A stretch of DNA of 64,000 bases from Onchocerca volvulus. Lineage: Eukaryota > Nematoda > Chromadorea > Rhabditida > Onchocercidae. The notes under the pieces are model-generated. The model was given only the letters and a program-made list of their open reading frames with translations. It searched no databases and had not been told where the DNA came from. Shown in pieces: positions 13,347-47,300 of the stretch. Location of the stretch: NCBI GenBank assembly GCA_000499405.2, contig HG738140.1, forward strand, positions 9,761,560 through 9,825,559, written 5' to 3'. The position numbers were made by a program, and so were the translations under genes. Every line of letters begins with the position of its first letter. The first letter of the stretch is position 1.

Positions 13347-14989
13347 TCGCATCGATTGGAGGAAGTACCTGTAGACGATATTTTCTTCTCTTTTCTTCGA
13401 ATATATCACTGATCATTATTCAAGGACAATGGATGGATTTCGATTGGAAAATGTCCATTAATTTGTTTATTTGTGTAATTTGCGAAGATTTCCCACTTTT
13501 TCAATGCGATATTGTCAGTTTTAATGGCAAAAGATCGGACAACATAATGAGCTGTACAAGATCAATCTCTTCCTCATCTTTATTACAATCACTTTTTTTT
13601 AGTATTTCTTTCGATGATTTTTTATTGGATGCTATTCAGCGTAAACAACATTAACCGATTATTTCAAGCCAAGTAACATGTCTCGCTATAAAAGCCTTTT
13701 TCTGTCAAATATTCAAACAAAGACCCTTACCTGGATATATGCAACAAAATTTTTATTTAAAAATAACTTAACTATCCACATTTGTATAACTTTTTTGAGA
13801 GCAAAGAAGTCGCAGTTGAAGCCTATATGGCACTTACATATGAAATGATCCTGCGCACTTCGATATTCGACATTATATTTCAAAATTTTTGCATTTCGTC
13901 ATCAAATTAAAATGATAGCAACATTTTTCAAATCTATTATACCAGAGTAAAGCAACAAATAAAATGATTTGCTTTTCATCAAGGGAAGGGGTTTAAATTC
14001 TCCAACTAAATGTATATTCTCATGAATATTCAAAATTTCCAGCTTTTTTCATTTGTAACAAGGAGGAAAAATCTAAAAAATGAAGAAAAAACGAAAGTTA
14101 AATCAGATGTTTCAAAAAAATTTTGCTGTTGACGCAGCTATAAATATATAGTACTTTTTTTGGCTGAACATATACCGATGAAAAGCCAAGTCAAAACCCA
14201 AATTAAAGAGTTTTTTCATAATAAATCCATTTTTCATAGAATATATTATTATTTGGGAAGGAAAAGAGAAGAATTTTAAAAAACAAACACAAATATATTC
14301 AAAGAAGCAGAAAATGTATCACCAATTTTTTCATTTAGCATATTTCCGATCTCATTCAAAGCAGGAATTTCCAATACAAATAACGTTGTACTTGTCATTT
14401 AAACTGAATTGCACTTGTTTTGATAGAACCATAAATGCCAAATTAACACTTAGTTTTTACTTGATGAAATGTTAGAATGTCACATTCACACATAATCTAT
14501 TAATCAAGATTCTTGTAAACGAGTTTACAATGACTTTACCTGAAATAATATTTTTCTACTTTTTCTCATTAAGATTTTAATGTCTCACTTTCCTCATCGC
14601 TAATTTGTTAAGTTAACATTGTAATATAGATAAATAAGCCGTTCAAAGTTTGATGTATGCATTAAATAAATCAACCCTGCTTCTGATGTTGATGAGAAAA
14701 TTCAATATTGTAACTCAATATAAACAGTACAACAACCAGTTAGATCGGTTCAACATCAATTTAACAGCTTCAACTTTATGAAAAACTTTAGAAGTCCATA
14801 CAATTTCACATTTTCGCTGCATATTTGAGAATTGCGATGGTAACAGTATAAAGTAATTCTGAAAAGTAATCCTTAAAGGCTTCTATTTGAAAATGTATCT
14901 ATTTGGCTTCAATTTGAAAAAAATTAGAAAATCGAAAAATTTTATAAAATATCACTATGATTGCTCGAACAATAATTATAGTAAGGATT

Positions 14990-15145
14990 ATGTTTTGCAT
15001 GGTGAAGTGGTAAAGGACATAAAATTGGAAGATGGAGGAGAGGTAATAACAGTGTGTCGTCCACTTCTGTGGCGCGATCGCCCAACAATTTCAACAGTTC
15101 GCCGATCAATCATTCCGCATTATTTTTGTCGCAGCAGTTGTTGAA
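14990..15145 (+). other. GC-richer coding-like island, no family
   Basis: The plus frame contains KDIKLEDGGE directly followed by GTAATA, which could act as a splice donor, and continues open as VITVCRPLLWRDRPTIST to a stop at 15142-15144. The opposite strand is also open for about 40 codons here. No acceptor, start or partner exon was found, and the AT-rich flanks look non-coding. It may be an exon fragment or a conserved non-coding block. Confidence 0.2.
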
Positions 15146-16053
15146 AATTCGTATATCCTCGGCTCATTTTCTCCTTCCTTCGCCACGATTCATTTCTTAA
15201 TTTTATATAAACATAATTCAATGAATTCCAAGAAACTTCATATCTGATGACGCATTAAATAGATAATTCAAAAACATTCCATCAAATAAGAGAGATTCTT
15301 GTGTACCGGCTTGGAATTATCCGTGACTTCATCCATGCATCTCACAAGTGATGATTATACTTAGAATGACTTGTGCTAGTGTACGGGATTCTAGTAAAAT
15401 TTTGCTTCATCATCTTACACCAGAGAATTTTGAATGCATCGTTTGCGGAAAACATAGCACAATTTTGATTTTCTTTGCAAAAAAATGAACTTTAATTAAG
15501 CCTTCCTCTCGCTTCGCGGTGCGCAGTAACGACCTCATTTCGATTTCAATTAGTTGACGTTTCAAAGAAAATTTTCTATGTGTAATGTAGTGTTTTACAT
15601 TTCTTACCTTCTCAACCACCATTAGAACCGATCATTGTTCACTTATGCATCTGTCTGATTCTCCGTTTATTTTCCTTTTTCAGTTTTAAATTTTTTTCAA
15701 AATTATGTTTGCGGTGATTTGGCTAACTTCTTTGTCCTTGAACCGGCTATTCGTCCATTTTGAATATTGCTCAGTTTCATTCTGTAGTTTTAGATAGGAG
15801 AAAGGAAGAAGATAAATGATTTCTTAACTAGAATTAGAATTTCTATGCTAATAAAAATTAATCAAATATGATTTCTAGACTTCTTGAGCCTTCCTAATGA
15901 ATTAATCAACAGCAAAATTGATGAGTGCTTAAATGAAAAAATAGTGAACAGCAAAGTAAAACGGTAAAAGAGAATCTTTCTCCTTATTTGATTACTTTGC
16001 TGTCAACTTTTACTTTGAAATTTATTAATGAAGTATTTGTCGATGCACCATAA

Positions 16054-16165
16054 GAAATGTTTCAACATCAGGAAGCCATCCATCTTTCTAAGGAGGTCAT
16101 TCTAGACTCGAAATGCTCCAACATCAGGAAGCCATTCATCTTTCTAAAGAGGTCATTTTAGACTC
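16054..16165. repeat. 56-bp tandem duplication, two diverged copies
   Basis: Copy 1 is 16054-16109 and copy 2 is 16110-16165, both containing CAACATCAGGAAGCCAT. Aligned without gaps they differ at five positions, all transitions. This is a local duplication that has aged by point mutation. Confidence 0.9.
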
Positions 16166-16431
16166 CGATTTATACTCGATGACCTGTCTTGCAAATATAA
16201 TTCTGTTCTTCTCTTTTTCTCTCATTCTGAAAAAATTCATCAATAGTCAAAAATAAAATCAACTTTTTCACTCGTAAGTAATCATTGTCTCTGTTTATAA
16301 TGTCATCGCATTTCAGCAGTCGCATTGAAAGCCTTACTAAACAAGGCGATCTCATTGTTGTTCTGTCAACTAGTTATTGATTAATCATATATTCATATTC
16401 GCTTTGATTTTTTAGTCAAATAGAAATAGAA

Positions 16432-16493
16432 TTAATAGTAATAATAATAATGATAACCACAGTACTATAGTAATAATAATGATATTGACAATA
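16432..16493. repeat. Imperfect TAA/ATA trinucleotide microsatellite
   Basis: Runs of AATAATAAT and TAATAATAATGAT interrupted by about 20 bases of unique sequence. A simple-sequence repeat with no coding significance. Confidence 0.8.
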
Positions 16494-17816
16494 ATATAGG
16501 TCTTTTTAATTTTATTTCGATTATAATGAATGACGATGTAAGAGAAGAGAAAGTGAAAAGAGTAAATGCGAAGACTTGAAAACAATTTTCTTTATTTGAA
16601 AATTGCAATCATGAGAAAAACAAGAATGTGGTACCATTTGGGTAGTGATTATTCGTTGTTGCTATTTTAGACTATTTTTCATTATAGACTAGTGTAAGCT
16701 ATTTCATAAACTGTACAAAGTAAAATTTTCTGTGATTGGTTTTCCTCCTTTTTTCTTAAAAAATAGCTTACAAAGATGAAAGGAGAGGATTGAAATATGA
16801 TTTGACGGCCGAAATGATATGTTCTTTTGGAAGAGCTGAAATGCTTCAAACATGTTCACTTCCGGTACATTTTTGTTGCTTCCAAATTTACAATTATATA
16901 AATATGCATAATGCAAATAGTTTATAACGCTGTACTTTTGAAGTCTTAAAAATGTTAAAACTTTATTTTAAACTCTATAAATTTTCTACTGTTCATAGTA
17001 ATATCTGGAATCTTTGCCATCTCTCCGCCAGCCAATATTATACATTGTGGTTGTAATCTACTGACGGTGCAGTTGAGTCTGATATGTAAATAAATTATCC
17101 CCAAGTACTAAGTGTGCCCTTTAAGAAGTGAGGACAGTTCAAGTTGAAGTTGAAGTATTATTCTTGGGATTTTGAAAATAGAATATGCAGCATATTTCAC
17201 TATTCACAGAATTATTTCAATAAAACATCTTTTTCTTGTATTCTTTCAAAATCCATTATATATTGAATTTATTGGATTTTACAAGAGTGATTGGTTAATT
17301 TCACTATGATTTAACTCCCAAAAGTTACTCGCAAACTTCCCAAAGTAATTTGATTACTAGAATGGTTTTTGTTTTCAATCTTAGCGTCACTTTACCATAA
17401 CTTCACAATCTTACTATAATTTCTTCATGGTCTCAAAATAATTCCATTATCAGTCACTTATCTTTTCTCTCTGATACTTAAAATAATTTGAAGAGTGAAA
17501 TTTCGTTAGAACAATAAGTTAAAAAAACTTTTCATCATAATAAAAAAAAAGTATTATACAATACTTTTATGTATTTAGTAAAATTCTGGCTGGCATTCAA
17601 TGAAATCACAATGACCGACTTTTTCAGTGCTTTACAAATATAAACTAGTCGATGAAATCACGATATAATCATCCTATCACTCCACCGCACATTTTTCCTT
17701 TTTGCCAGTTCTATCTGTTGTAACTGTACTATCTTAATTCGATTTTATCTGAGTTTATTTAATTTATTAACTTAATCGCAGTAGATAGATGACAAAACAC
17801 TCAGCTGTAAAAATTG

Positions 17817-17856
17817 GAATTTATCGCAGCATTCCACAGAATGCTGCGATAAATTC
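17817..17856. repeat. Perfect 18-bp inverted repeat with 4-base loop
   Basis: Left arm GAATTTATCGCAGCATTC (17817-17834), loop CACA, right arm GAATGCTGCGATAAATTC (17839-17856), with no mismatch. It lies about 670 bp upstream of the phosphatase start codon. No target-site duplication or transposon end was recognised. It could fold as a cruciform or, if transcribed, a stable RNA hairpin. Confidence 0.95.
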
Positions 17857-18506
17857 GAAGATTGAAAAGTTTGATGTATAGTGATCCTTTACATTTCTTC
17901 TATTCATTCATCTTTCGGTAATCTTCGATGGTATCTTCGCCTTTTCGGATTTTGTTTACATATTGTCAACAATTTCGCCAGAATTTTTGTTTTTGGAATA
18001 AATTAGAGCCAAAACATAAGGCGATTTCAATCTCAATATTTTTAAAAATACTACGCCTAGTTTAAAAAAGTTAGTAGTCACAATAATAATTTCAGAGTTG
18101 GCTTATGAATATTCTTTGAAAGAATCAGTTAATTTAAACCTATAAAAGCTTTTGATTTTGATATCTTGAAGTTCTTTTGAATTATTTTTTCATAAAATTA
18201 ACTTCGTTGGAAACCGAATTCTTTCTGACCAGTTTATATTATTGCCTTGACCATGACTTTTAATCATTTTTATCATCAATTAAATTCAGAAATAGACCGA
18301 AATATTTTTCAGAATGGAGAATGGTGAATCAGCATGATGCAATGAAATTTTCCACAGAAATGATTCAGTTGAGAACAGAAACTCTTTCTGAACAACACAT
18401 TTTGTAACTGTTGCTGCTAATCATTGGTAGCCACTTTTTTTTATCTGATTAAATCAATTCTATTACAGTATGTTCGGTAATTTGGGATCTTCAGCAATAG
18501 TCAAAG

Positions 18507-18528
18507 TCGATTTTAGCAAGTTCGAGAT
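18507..18528 (+). promoter_or_regulatory. Probable trans-splice acceptor of the phosphatase mRNA
   Basis: TCGATTTTAG ends at 18516, 12 bases before the ATG at 18529. As with the decarboxylase gene, an acceptor placed just upstream of the start suggests spliced-leader addition and supports this ATG. A short 5'UTR exon upstream is the alternative. Confidence 0.5.
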
Positions 18529-41118
<22,590 letters not shown>

Positions 41119-41949
41119 TAGTTATTTTATTCTTATTTTAACGTCTTGTATGACATATTTTTTGTAACAAATGTCTGGACATGACTACTGTAATGTAAGA
41201 TGAGAAAGATATTCAGACTGATATTATTTGAATACTGAAAGAAACGAATTCCAGCTTTTAAAAAGACCGTGTTCTAATGCGTCCACAAATCTGTTCTTCT
41301 TAAAGAAGAAACATTTTTAATCGTTTCCAATTAATGGTAATGAATTCTAAATGCCCAATCACATTTTAAACAAATTACTTTGTGGTTTGCAGCGTCCAGT
41401 AGCTTCCTTGATATTTCAAGAAAGGAAATTTTTTTCTCATTCTTAGAAATTAGAAGTATCATCAGAACATGAATTATTACGGGTTTCTCTTTCCTACGAT
41501 TTTTTGCTATTTTGTGAGATGTAATATTTCTATGTGAATGTTTTTGTATACTTTTGTTGCTCAATAAAATTCATATTAATGAATGTGATATATTTCCTCA
41601 TCGTTTTTTCTGTTTGAAAGTTCTGACAATGTAAAGTTGTTTGACTTTTGTAGGCAGCTTAACATTAGTTTTTCCAGTTTGGAGGCACTTCTAAAATTAT
41701 TTTAATATATAAAAATTTAATTATAGTTAACATATGATTGTGTCGCTAGATATTATTAGATGAGATGTTTGCATTTTTTAATAAAATAAAGACAAAATGA
41801 TGATCAAATGCAGAAATTGCGCATTCAAATGACGAATCGTTTAACGTTTTGCTTGACCATACATTCAAACTACTATTTGCAACTTGTATAATGTATTCAT
41901 TCTTTGAAATCTATAGCTCCCGCGAAAATTCCTTTCCATTAATGTATAA
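41119..41949. other. Phosphatase 3' flank, nothing recognised
   Basis: AT-rich sequence after the phosphatase stop. AATAAA-like signals occur, for example CAATAAAATT near 41560, which would fit the mRNA 3' end. No gene seen. Confidence 0.5.
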
Positions 41950-42225
41950 ATGGCTGGGAACAAAATTAGGACAATTTGCTTGAACGTGGATCTGGTGAAT
42001 CTGGCTTTGACTAGCGTTATCATTAACGAATACTTTGAAATCTACGAAACAGCCATTATATTGACTCAAATTCTGAAAAAAGAATTTTTTGATATGAAAA
42101 CCGAAGCTTTTATTGAAAGAGAAATTGAATGTCAAATTCCGATCGGGATAACTTTCTCTGGATCTGAGATTTCTTTGAAGTTTGAAGAATTGGTTCCGGT
42201 CTCTCAACAATGTCCATTGTCATAA
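41950..42225 (+). CDS. Small open frame, unknown function
   Basis: Ninety-one codons from ATG to TAA, beginning MAGNKIRTICLNVDLVNLAL. The product is rich in Leu, Ile, Glu and Lys, with alternating polar and non-polar residues (FEIYETAIILTQILKKEFF) that suggest amphipathic helix, and has no cysteine-rich, signal or membrane segment. No introns or family recognised. The minus strand is also open here (41911-42210), which lowers confidence. It could be a first exon joined to the open frame at 42816, since the donor TCAACAAT|GTCCAT is phase-compatible, but this is speculative. Confidence 0.3.
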   Translation: MAGNKIRTICLNVDLVNLALTSVIINEYFEIYETAIILTQILKKEFFDMKTEAFIEREIECQIPIGITFSGSEISLKFEELVPVSQQCPLS

Positions 42226-42815
42226 TGAATTGAAAATCACAGTTTTGTTTATATTGCAACCTATTTTGATTTTTGAAAATGCAGTGAAAAGTTAGTAAAG
42301 ATAGTATTAACATTGATCATTTTTTGCGCTATTTTTTCGTTTTGTGGATGCTTCATTTGTAATTATTTGCATAAATTGGTAGATAAAAAATTTTGTAGTT
42401 ATCGTATTATCGCATCTGAAGTCTGCTTATAACGATTTAAAAAAATGCAACAAAGCAGCTTATCACCGTAACCAACGACCTCGATTTTATTCATCGATAT
42501 AAAAATTTGCTCCGATACTATAAGTGCACCTATCGTGGTTATTCAGAAATCTTCTGAAGTTTTTTTTGCTGTCTCATTTCTACTCTATACCATTCCTTTT
42601 AATAGATACTATCAGCCATAGGAGCTTAATTAAGCATGTCAATAAATCTGGATTGGATTTTTGAGGAATAATATTTAAACTTCAGAACTTTGAAAAATAA
42701 ACGATGTGAAACATATATTGTGCTTTATAATAGTTGGATTTAATGTACTGAGTAAGTACAGATAACAGCATGTCTTCTTTGAAAAGTTGTTAATCAATCC
42801 ATTCAATTTGCAGTT

Positions 42816-43085
42816 ATGTCACCAGTAGGAAGAGACACCATACTAAATCACTTGACTAATAAAGGTTATACAGATCATACATTGGATTTCTCAGTCGTTA
42901 GGACTGATTTACTTGTCGGAAGTGAGTCTCTTCTTCGGATTTTCATGTCGGAAATTTCGTCGGATTTTATATTTGTGTTCATTCGGGATAAAGAAGCAGT
43001 TGTGGACGAACTGCTAGAAAAAAGCGAGGAAATTCGAAAAAAAGGAGATGGAAAAATTAAAGTGTTAAACGAATCTAAATTTTAG
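42816..43085 (+). CDS. Small orphan gene or exon, unknown function
   Basis: Eighty-nine codons beginning MSPVGRDTILNHLTNKGYTD and ending KIKVLNESKF and TAG. A good acceptor (TTTGCAG) ends two bases before the ATG, so this is either a trans-spliced intronless gene or the last exon of a larger one. The middle is hydrophobic (SSDFIFVFIRDKEAVVDELL), followed by a charged Lys/Glu-rich helix. Composition looks truly protein-coding. I do not recognise a family. It lies between the convergent ends of the phosphatase and PSME4 genes. Confidence 0.45.
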   Translation: MSPVGRDTILNHLTNKGYTDHTLDFSVVRTDLLVGSESLLRIFMSEISSDFIFVFIRDKEAVVDELLEKSEEIRKKGDGKIKVLNESKF

Positions 43086-43138
43086 TAGATACTGTTTCTC
43101 TTGCTGATTCACTAGCAGTAAGGGTATTAAACACTAAA

Positions 43139-43360
43139 TCAGATCAAAACTAACTGAAGAATTAAAGCAAACTTCTCAGAGTTCGAATCTTTCGTGCCAT
43201 TATACTCTCTAATTAATAACAATCGTTTGTTATCATCGGTCATGTAAATGCGATCTGTTTTTCGTAAACTTTCTTGAGAGTTAATGGGAAAGCAAAGTAA
43301 ATCCTCGACTCGATCTGCCGAAAGAATTTTTTTGGAACTTACATCCTTTCGTAACGACAT
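43139..43360 (-). CDS. Small antisense open frame, unknown function
   Basis: Seventy-three codons on the minus strand beginning MSLRKDVSSKKILSADRVED and ending FALILQLVLI and a stop. It is tail-to-tail with the plus frame that ends at 43085. Composition is charged and protein-like, but there is an internal GGATGTAAGT that looks like a splice donor after the sixth codon, so the frame may be cut in vivo. No family recognised. Confidence 0.25.
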   Translation of the reverse strand: MSLRKDVSSKKILSADRVEDLLCFPINSQESLRKTDRIYMTDDNKRLLLIREYNGTKDSNSEKFALILQLVLI

Positions 43361-44363
43361 TTGATCTTGCTAAAATGGAACTACTTGAAGAAGCTACGGA
43401 TTTCATTAGCTGTTGAGTTTTATTTAATTTGGATCATTCAGGTTTCATAAAATTGGATCAAAATTAAAATTATTGGAATCTGTATGCCTTTGCTTTCCAT
43501 CTTGATTTCAAGTTGTGTTTTTATTTGAAAATTGTTGGAGAAATTTACCTCTGCATTTTTCATTTTCTCATATTCTTCAATTATGTCATCTAGAAAAGAA
43601 ATTCTATTTGCTTTATAGATGAAATGATTGCTCAGAAACTAACTTTTATAAAATGTGACGATGAGTATAGCACATTAATCAGCGATAATGTCAAAAATTA
43701 AACTCACTTTTTATAATCGAAGTCATCGCCATTTCTGAAAACCCCTATTTTTACAAATCATTACAGAATCATTGCAAACTCAAAATAGAATCATTATAAA
43801 AATTCACTTCTTTAAACTTCACAGACTAATACTTTTTTTAGAATCTCATGTCAAGACTAAAACTACGTAAAATTACATGACTGACAACCGTATCTCACTA
43901 GTTTTCAATCGTGAAATGATAAAAGAGCCATCTTTCGTGGCATTTAAACTACTATAATCAAATTATTAAGCATCATGTGGGAAGAGAAGTTGTTAGAATC
44001 TTTTGTTGGAAAGTTAGCTTAAGCTTCGATATACTCTACCCATTATTTTGCATACTCGAATAATTAACATACATACCTTCTGATGTATTTATATCAACTA
44101 GCAACTGTCCTTATTATTGTTCAATATTTAGTCATGGTTTAATTAGCTTTAATTGGTATATATCAGCTTTCCTCTATTCATCTACGTGCTAATAATATAC
44201 GCTTAGAATGCTTCTTAATTCTAAACTTACTTTTCATTTCATGATAATTTTTGTTTCCTGGAGCAAACTTAAAAACGAAGTTCGAAAATTTGACAGAATG
44301 CGTGAAGAATACATGAACAAAATTTATTTATTATTATAATAAAAAAGCAAAAATCCAAACAAT
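43361..44363. other. Gap before the PSME4 3' end
   Basis: About 1 kb of AT-rich DNA, probably including the PSME4 3'UTR on the minus strand (AATAAA-like motifs near 44326-44340 in that orientation are plausible). No gene or repeat recognised. Confidence 0.5.
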
Positions 44364-47300
44364 TCATACATAATAATTAGGTGAGATAACATTTTGGATG
44401 AGAAGAAGCAATTTCTCTGTCACATCCTTTTCATCCATTTCAATCATCTTGTCATGATGTGTGCGCAAAAATGATCGTAATGTCTCTGTCACTGTGTTCT
44501 GCAAATTTTTAATTTTAATCTACTTATTTCGACAATTCATTAAGTCATCCATTACAATGCCTGAAATTTTTATTGATAAAGATGACTATCATTTCAACCT
44601 AAGGCTTCAATTTTTGGTATTTCAGCAATGCATACTTTGAAATAGGATAATGTTATAAATATGAACTTTAAGAATTTTTGAATTTCAATCCAGAATCTAG
44701 CATAACAAGGATAGAGATATCCATCTCTCTCTCTGATTTCTAATAAAGGATATTTAGAAGACAGAATATTTGCTCACACGTGTTAGAGAATCACGACTAA
44801 TGCCAAGTTGGCAATATTTTGGTATCATATCGAATACTAGTCGTGGAATAGTGAATGGAAAAGCGCGAATCACTGCAGATAAGGCCAATACAGCGCCGTG
44901 TCTTTTGCTTAGTATTCCATGATTCGTGAGTTCGAATAATTCCTTCTGGTAAATAATTTTAAAATTACAATTTTCTGGCTTGTAATCATTTAGAAGTTCC
45001 ACCTCTTAAATTGATCTTCTGGACAATAAAGTAAAAGAAATTCAAGCTCATTTAAACAATGTTTCCAGAAATATTCGGATTCTGGTCAGTTTCCTGCTTA
45101 GATAACTTACTATATAACAACTTGTGATTGATTGAAAACCACAATGTATCAGTGCTGTTAAACAATCAGCCGCTTCTCGTCGTACCTCAAGCTGTGTGTG
45201 AGAGATTGCATTAAAAACCATTCGTCTGTAATTTCATCTACGGTTCATTTTAGACATAAATTTTCTTATTTCAAGATATATGAGAAATTGAAATGAAATT
45301 TTCGCAGAATTTTTCGATTTGTGATCGAAAAGAAAAAAAAAAAAGAATTGAAGAATCCATTGGTAAGCCACAATGACTGTTTTATTTAGTTTACTGTCTA
45401 TATTTTACATTTAAAATTATGATCTTTGACTATTTTTCAGTTTTTCAATGAAGCAAGAATAGCAACAAGTTAGCGGACAATAAGCATCCTTTGTTTTTAT
45501 TTTAAATTTGTTTATTTTCAATTTTATGCGCTTACACTACTACAATATTGTCACTCCGTCATCCATTTCGTTTTAATTGAGGTTGTGAAATATTTTGCAG
45601 AGAAACCTACCGCACAATTTCAGGCCTTTTCTGCTTTCCACAAACATGTATATTTGAAAATATAAATACGTGAAGAAATTTCATTATAGATACCCATGCT
45701 TTCCAGCTCGTACTCTCATTCATCGTCTATAATTGTTATTTTAACTTTTCAAACAATCCTCTTATAAAAGTGATGGCAGAAAAGATTATTTTGAACGGCT
45801 TTTCTATGAATTTTTTTTCTCTCTCATTATAAATCTCCGACTTTTAGGGAATTAAACTGAAAAGTTCTATTTCATAGAGTTAAATGTGAAAACTTGATTT
45901 AAAGTTGTTTAATGCACTTGTTCAACAATGTTCAACATTTCATCAGCAAGTTCGTCGCACAGATAAATACCAGACCATGACTGGAACAAGATATCACTTG
46001 CACCAACTGTCACATCGGCATCCCTTACTACTTCTGTCTCGTCGCTAAACAAAAAAATTCGAGTTGCTGAAAAATTTATGAAAAAAAGAAAGAAAAAACT
46101 GTATCATTTTCCAAATTTTTACAAAAAACTTTTTGCTTCAATTTTAAAAATAAAAAAATTTAAAAAAAAAAAATTTCCATTTAAAATGAAAACTTTATAG
46201 AATAAAACAAAACAAACTCACTCAGATATTTCTTCATCGGCTAGATGAGTTATAAGAGGAAAGAGAGATATAATGGATGATGATAAAGCTACGAAACAGG
46301 ACAGAAAATATGTATCCAAAAATCTTAGCAGAGTTTTAACATATAACTGACGCTGGAAAATTTTAATATTTAATCACTTACTTTTTTTTTCTTCAATGAA
46401 ATTAATTGAAGATATTAAAGAATGTTTCTGATTAACAATTATTTTACATGGAAAACATTGATCTCGCACTATGCATAAATCCAAAAACTTTTCCAATCAT
46501 TTTTTGAAAATTTCAGTGACTAAAACACATCAAATTTCCAGTAATCTCTATAGCAAGTTTTGCAATTCATTTTTGTGATAACAGTTTGGATTGATAATAC
46601 CTGAATGTTAAATCTGCCTTTAATAGATGGTGAATTTTTCAATGAAGTTTCAGATAACGGTAGTAATAATTGTGTTATTTGCTTTGTTTGGACTGCAGGA
46701 GATACATTCTTTTTGTCCATCTTCATTTTCCTCGACTTCATCATTTCTTGAATCTGGAAAAAAGTTTTTTTCGTAAATTCAAGCATAACTAGATCCAAAT
46801 CCACAAAAAAACGATAGTAATATGTAAATTATTCTCGAAAAAACGAAACATAACGATTATCAATCAATTGTAGTAATCAAAACAGAATTACGTGAGTGTC
46901 AAATATATTCATTATTTCTTTCAACTTTGGAATTCTATATTTCACTGGTAAATTACTTTCGTCACCCATTGCAAAACCATAAATAGCAGGAAATGAGAGC
47001 ACGCTAAAACTTTTTTTTTCTTTTTTATTATATATTTGGGATTTTTTAGTGTTCTAATAATTTGCATATATTCTGAAATGTGAAATGAGATCTGGTATGT
47101 AAATCACAATCACATCCTTTATCAAACGGATTAGTTTAAAAAAAAATTCATCCGTTTTCAATTACCAAAGTTTTTCAAAAAATTGATGACTTTTCAAAAC
47201 TTCTCATTTAGCTGTAATTAATTAAAGAATTCCTAACTTCGCGATTTGATCACGTTCCGGTGCAAGCCATGCTTGCGAAATCATATTATTTGCAATATAT

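Larger units (their letters stand above)
8313..16053. other. Long intergenic region between divergent genes, first part
   Basis: About 7.7 kb of AT-rich DNA separating the divergent decarboxylase and phosphatase genes. Open frames are short and scattered. Two stretches have higher GC and a coding-like look (10214-10393 and about 14990-15145, both plus) and are listed separately, as is a small hairpin flanked by a direct repeat at 13261-13346. An imperfect inverted pair (12 bp, ACAGCAAAGTAA and its complement) lies at 15948-15959 and 15992-16003. Nothing else is supported. Confidence 0.5.

Noticed and set aside
43150..43200. tRNA B-box-like GTTCGAATC
   Set aside because: No acceptor stem, anticodon arm or A box can be folded around it.
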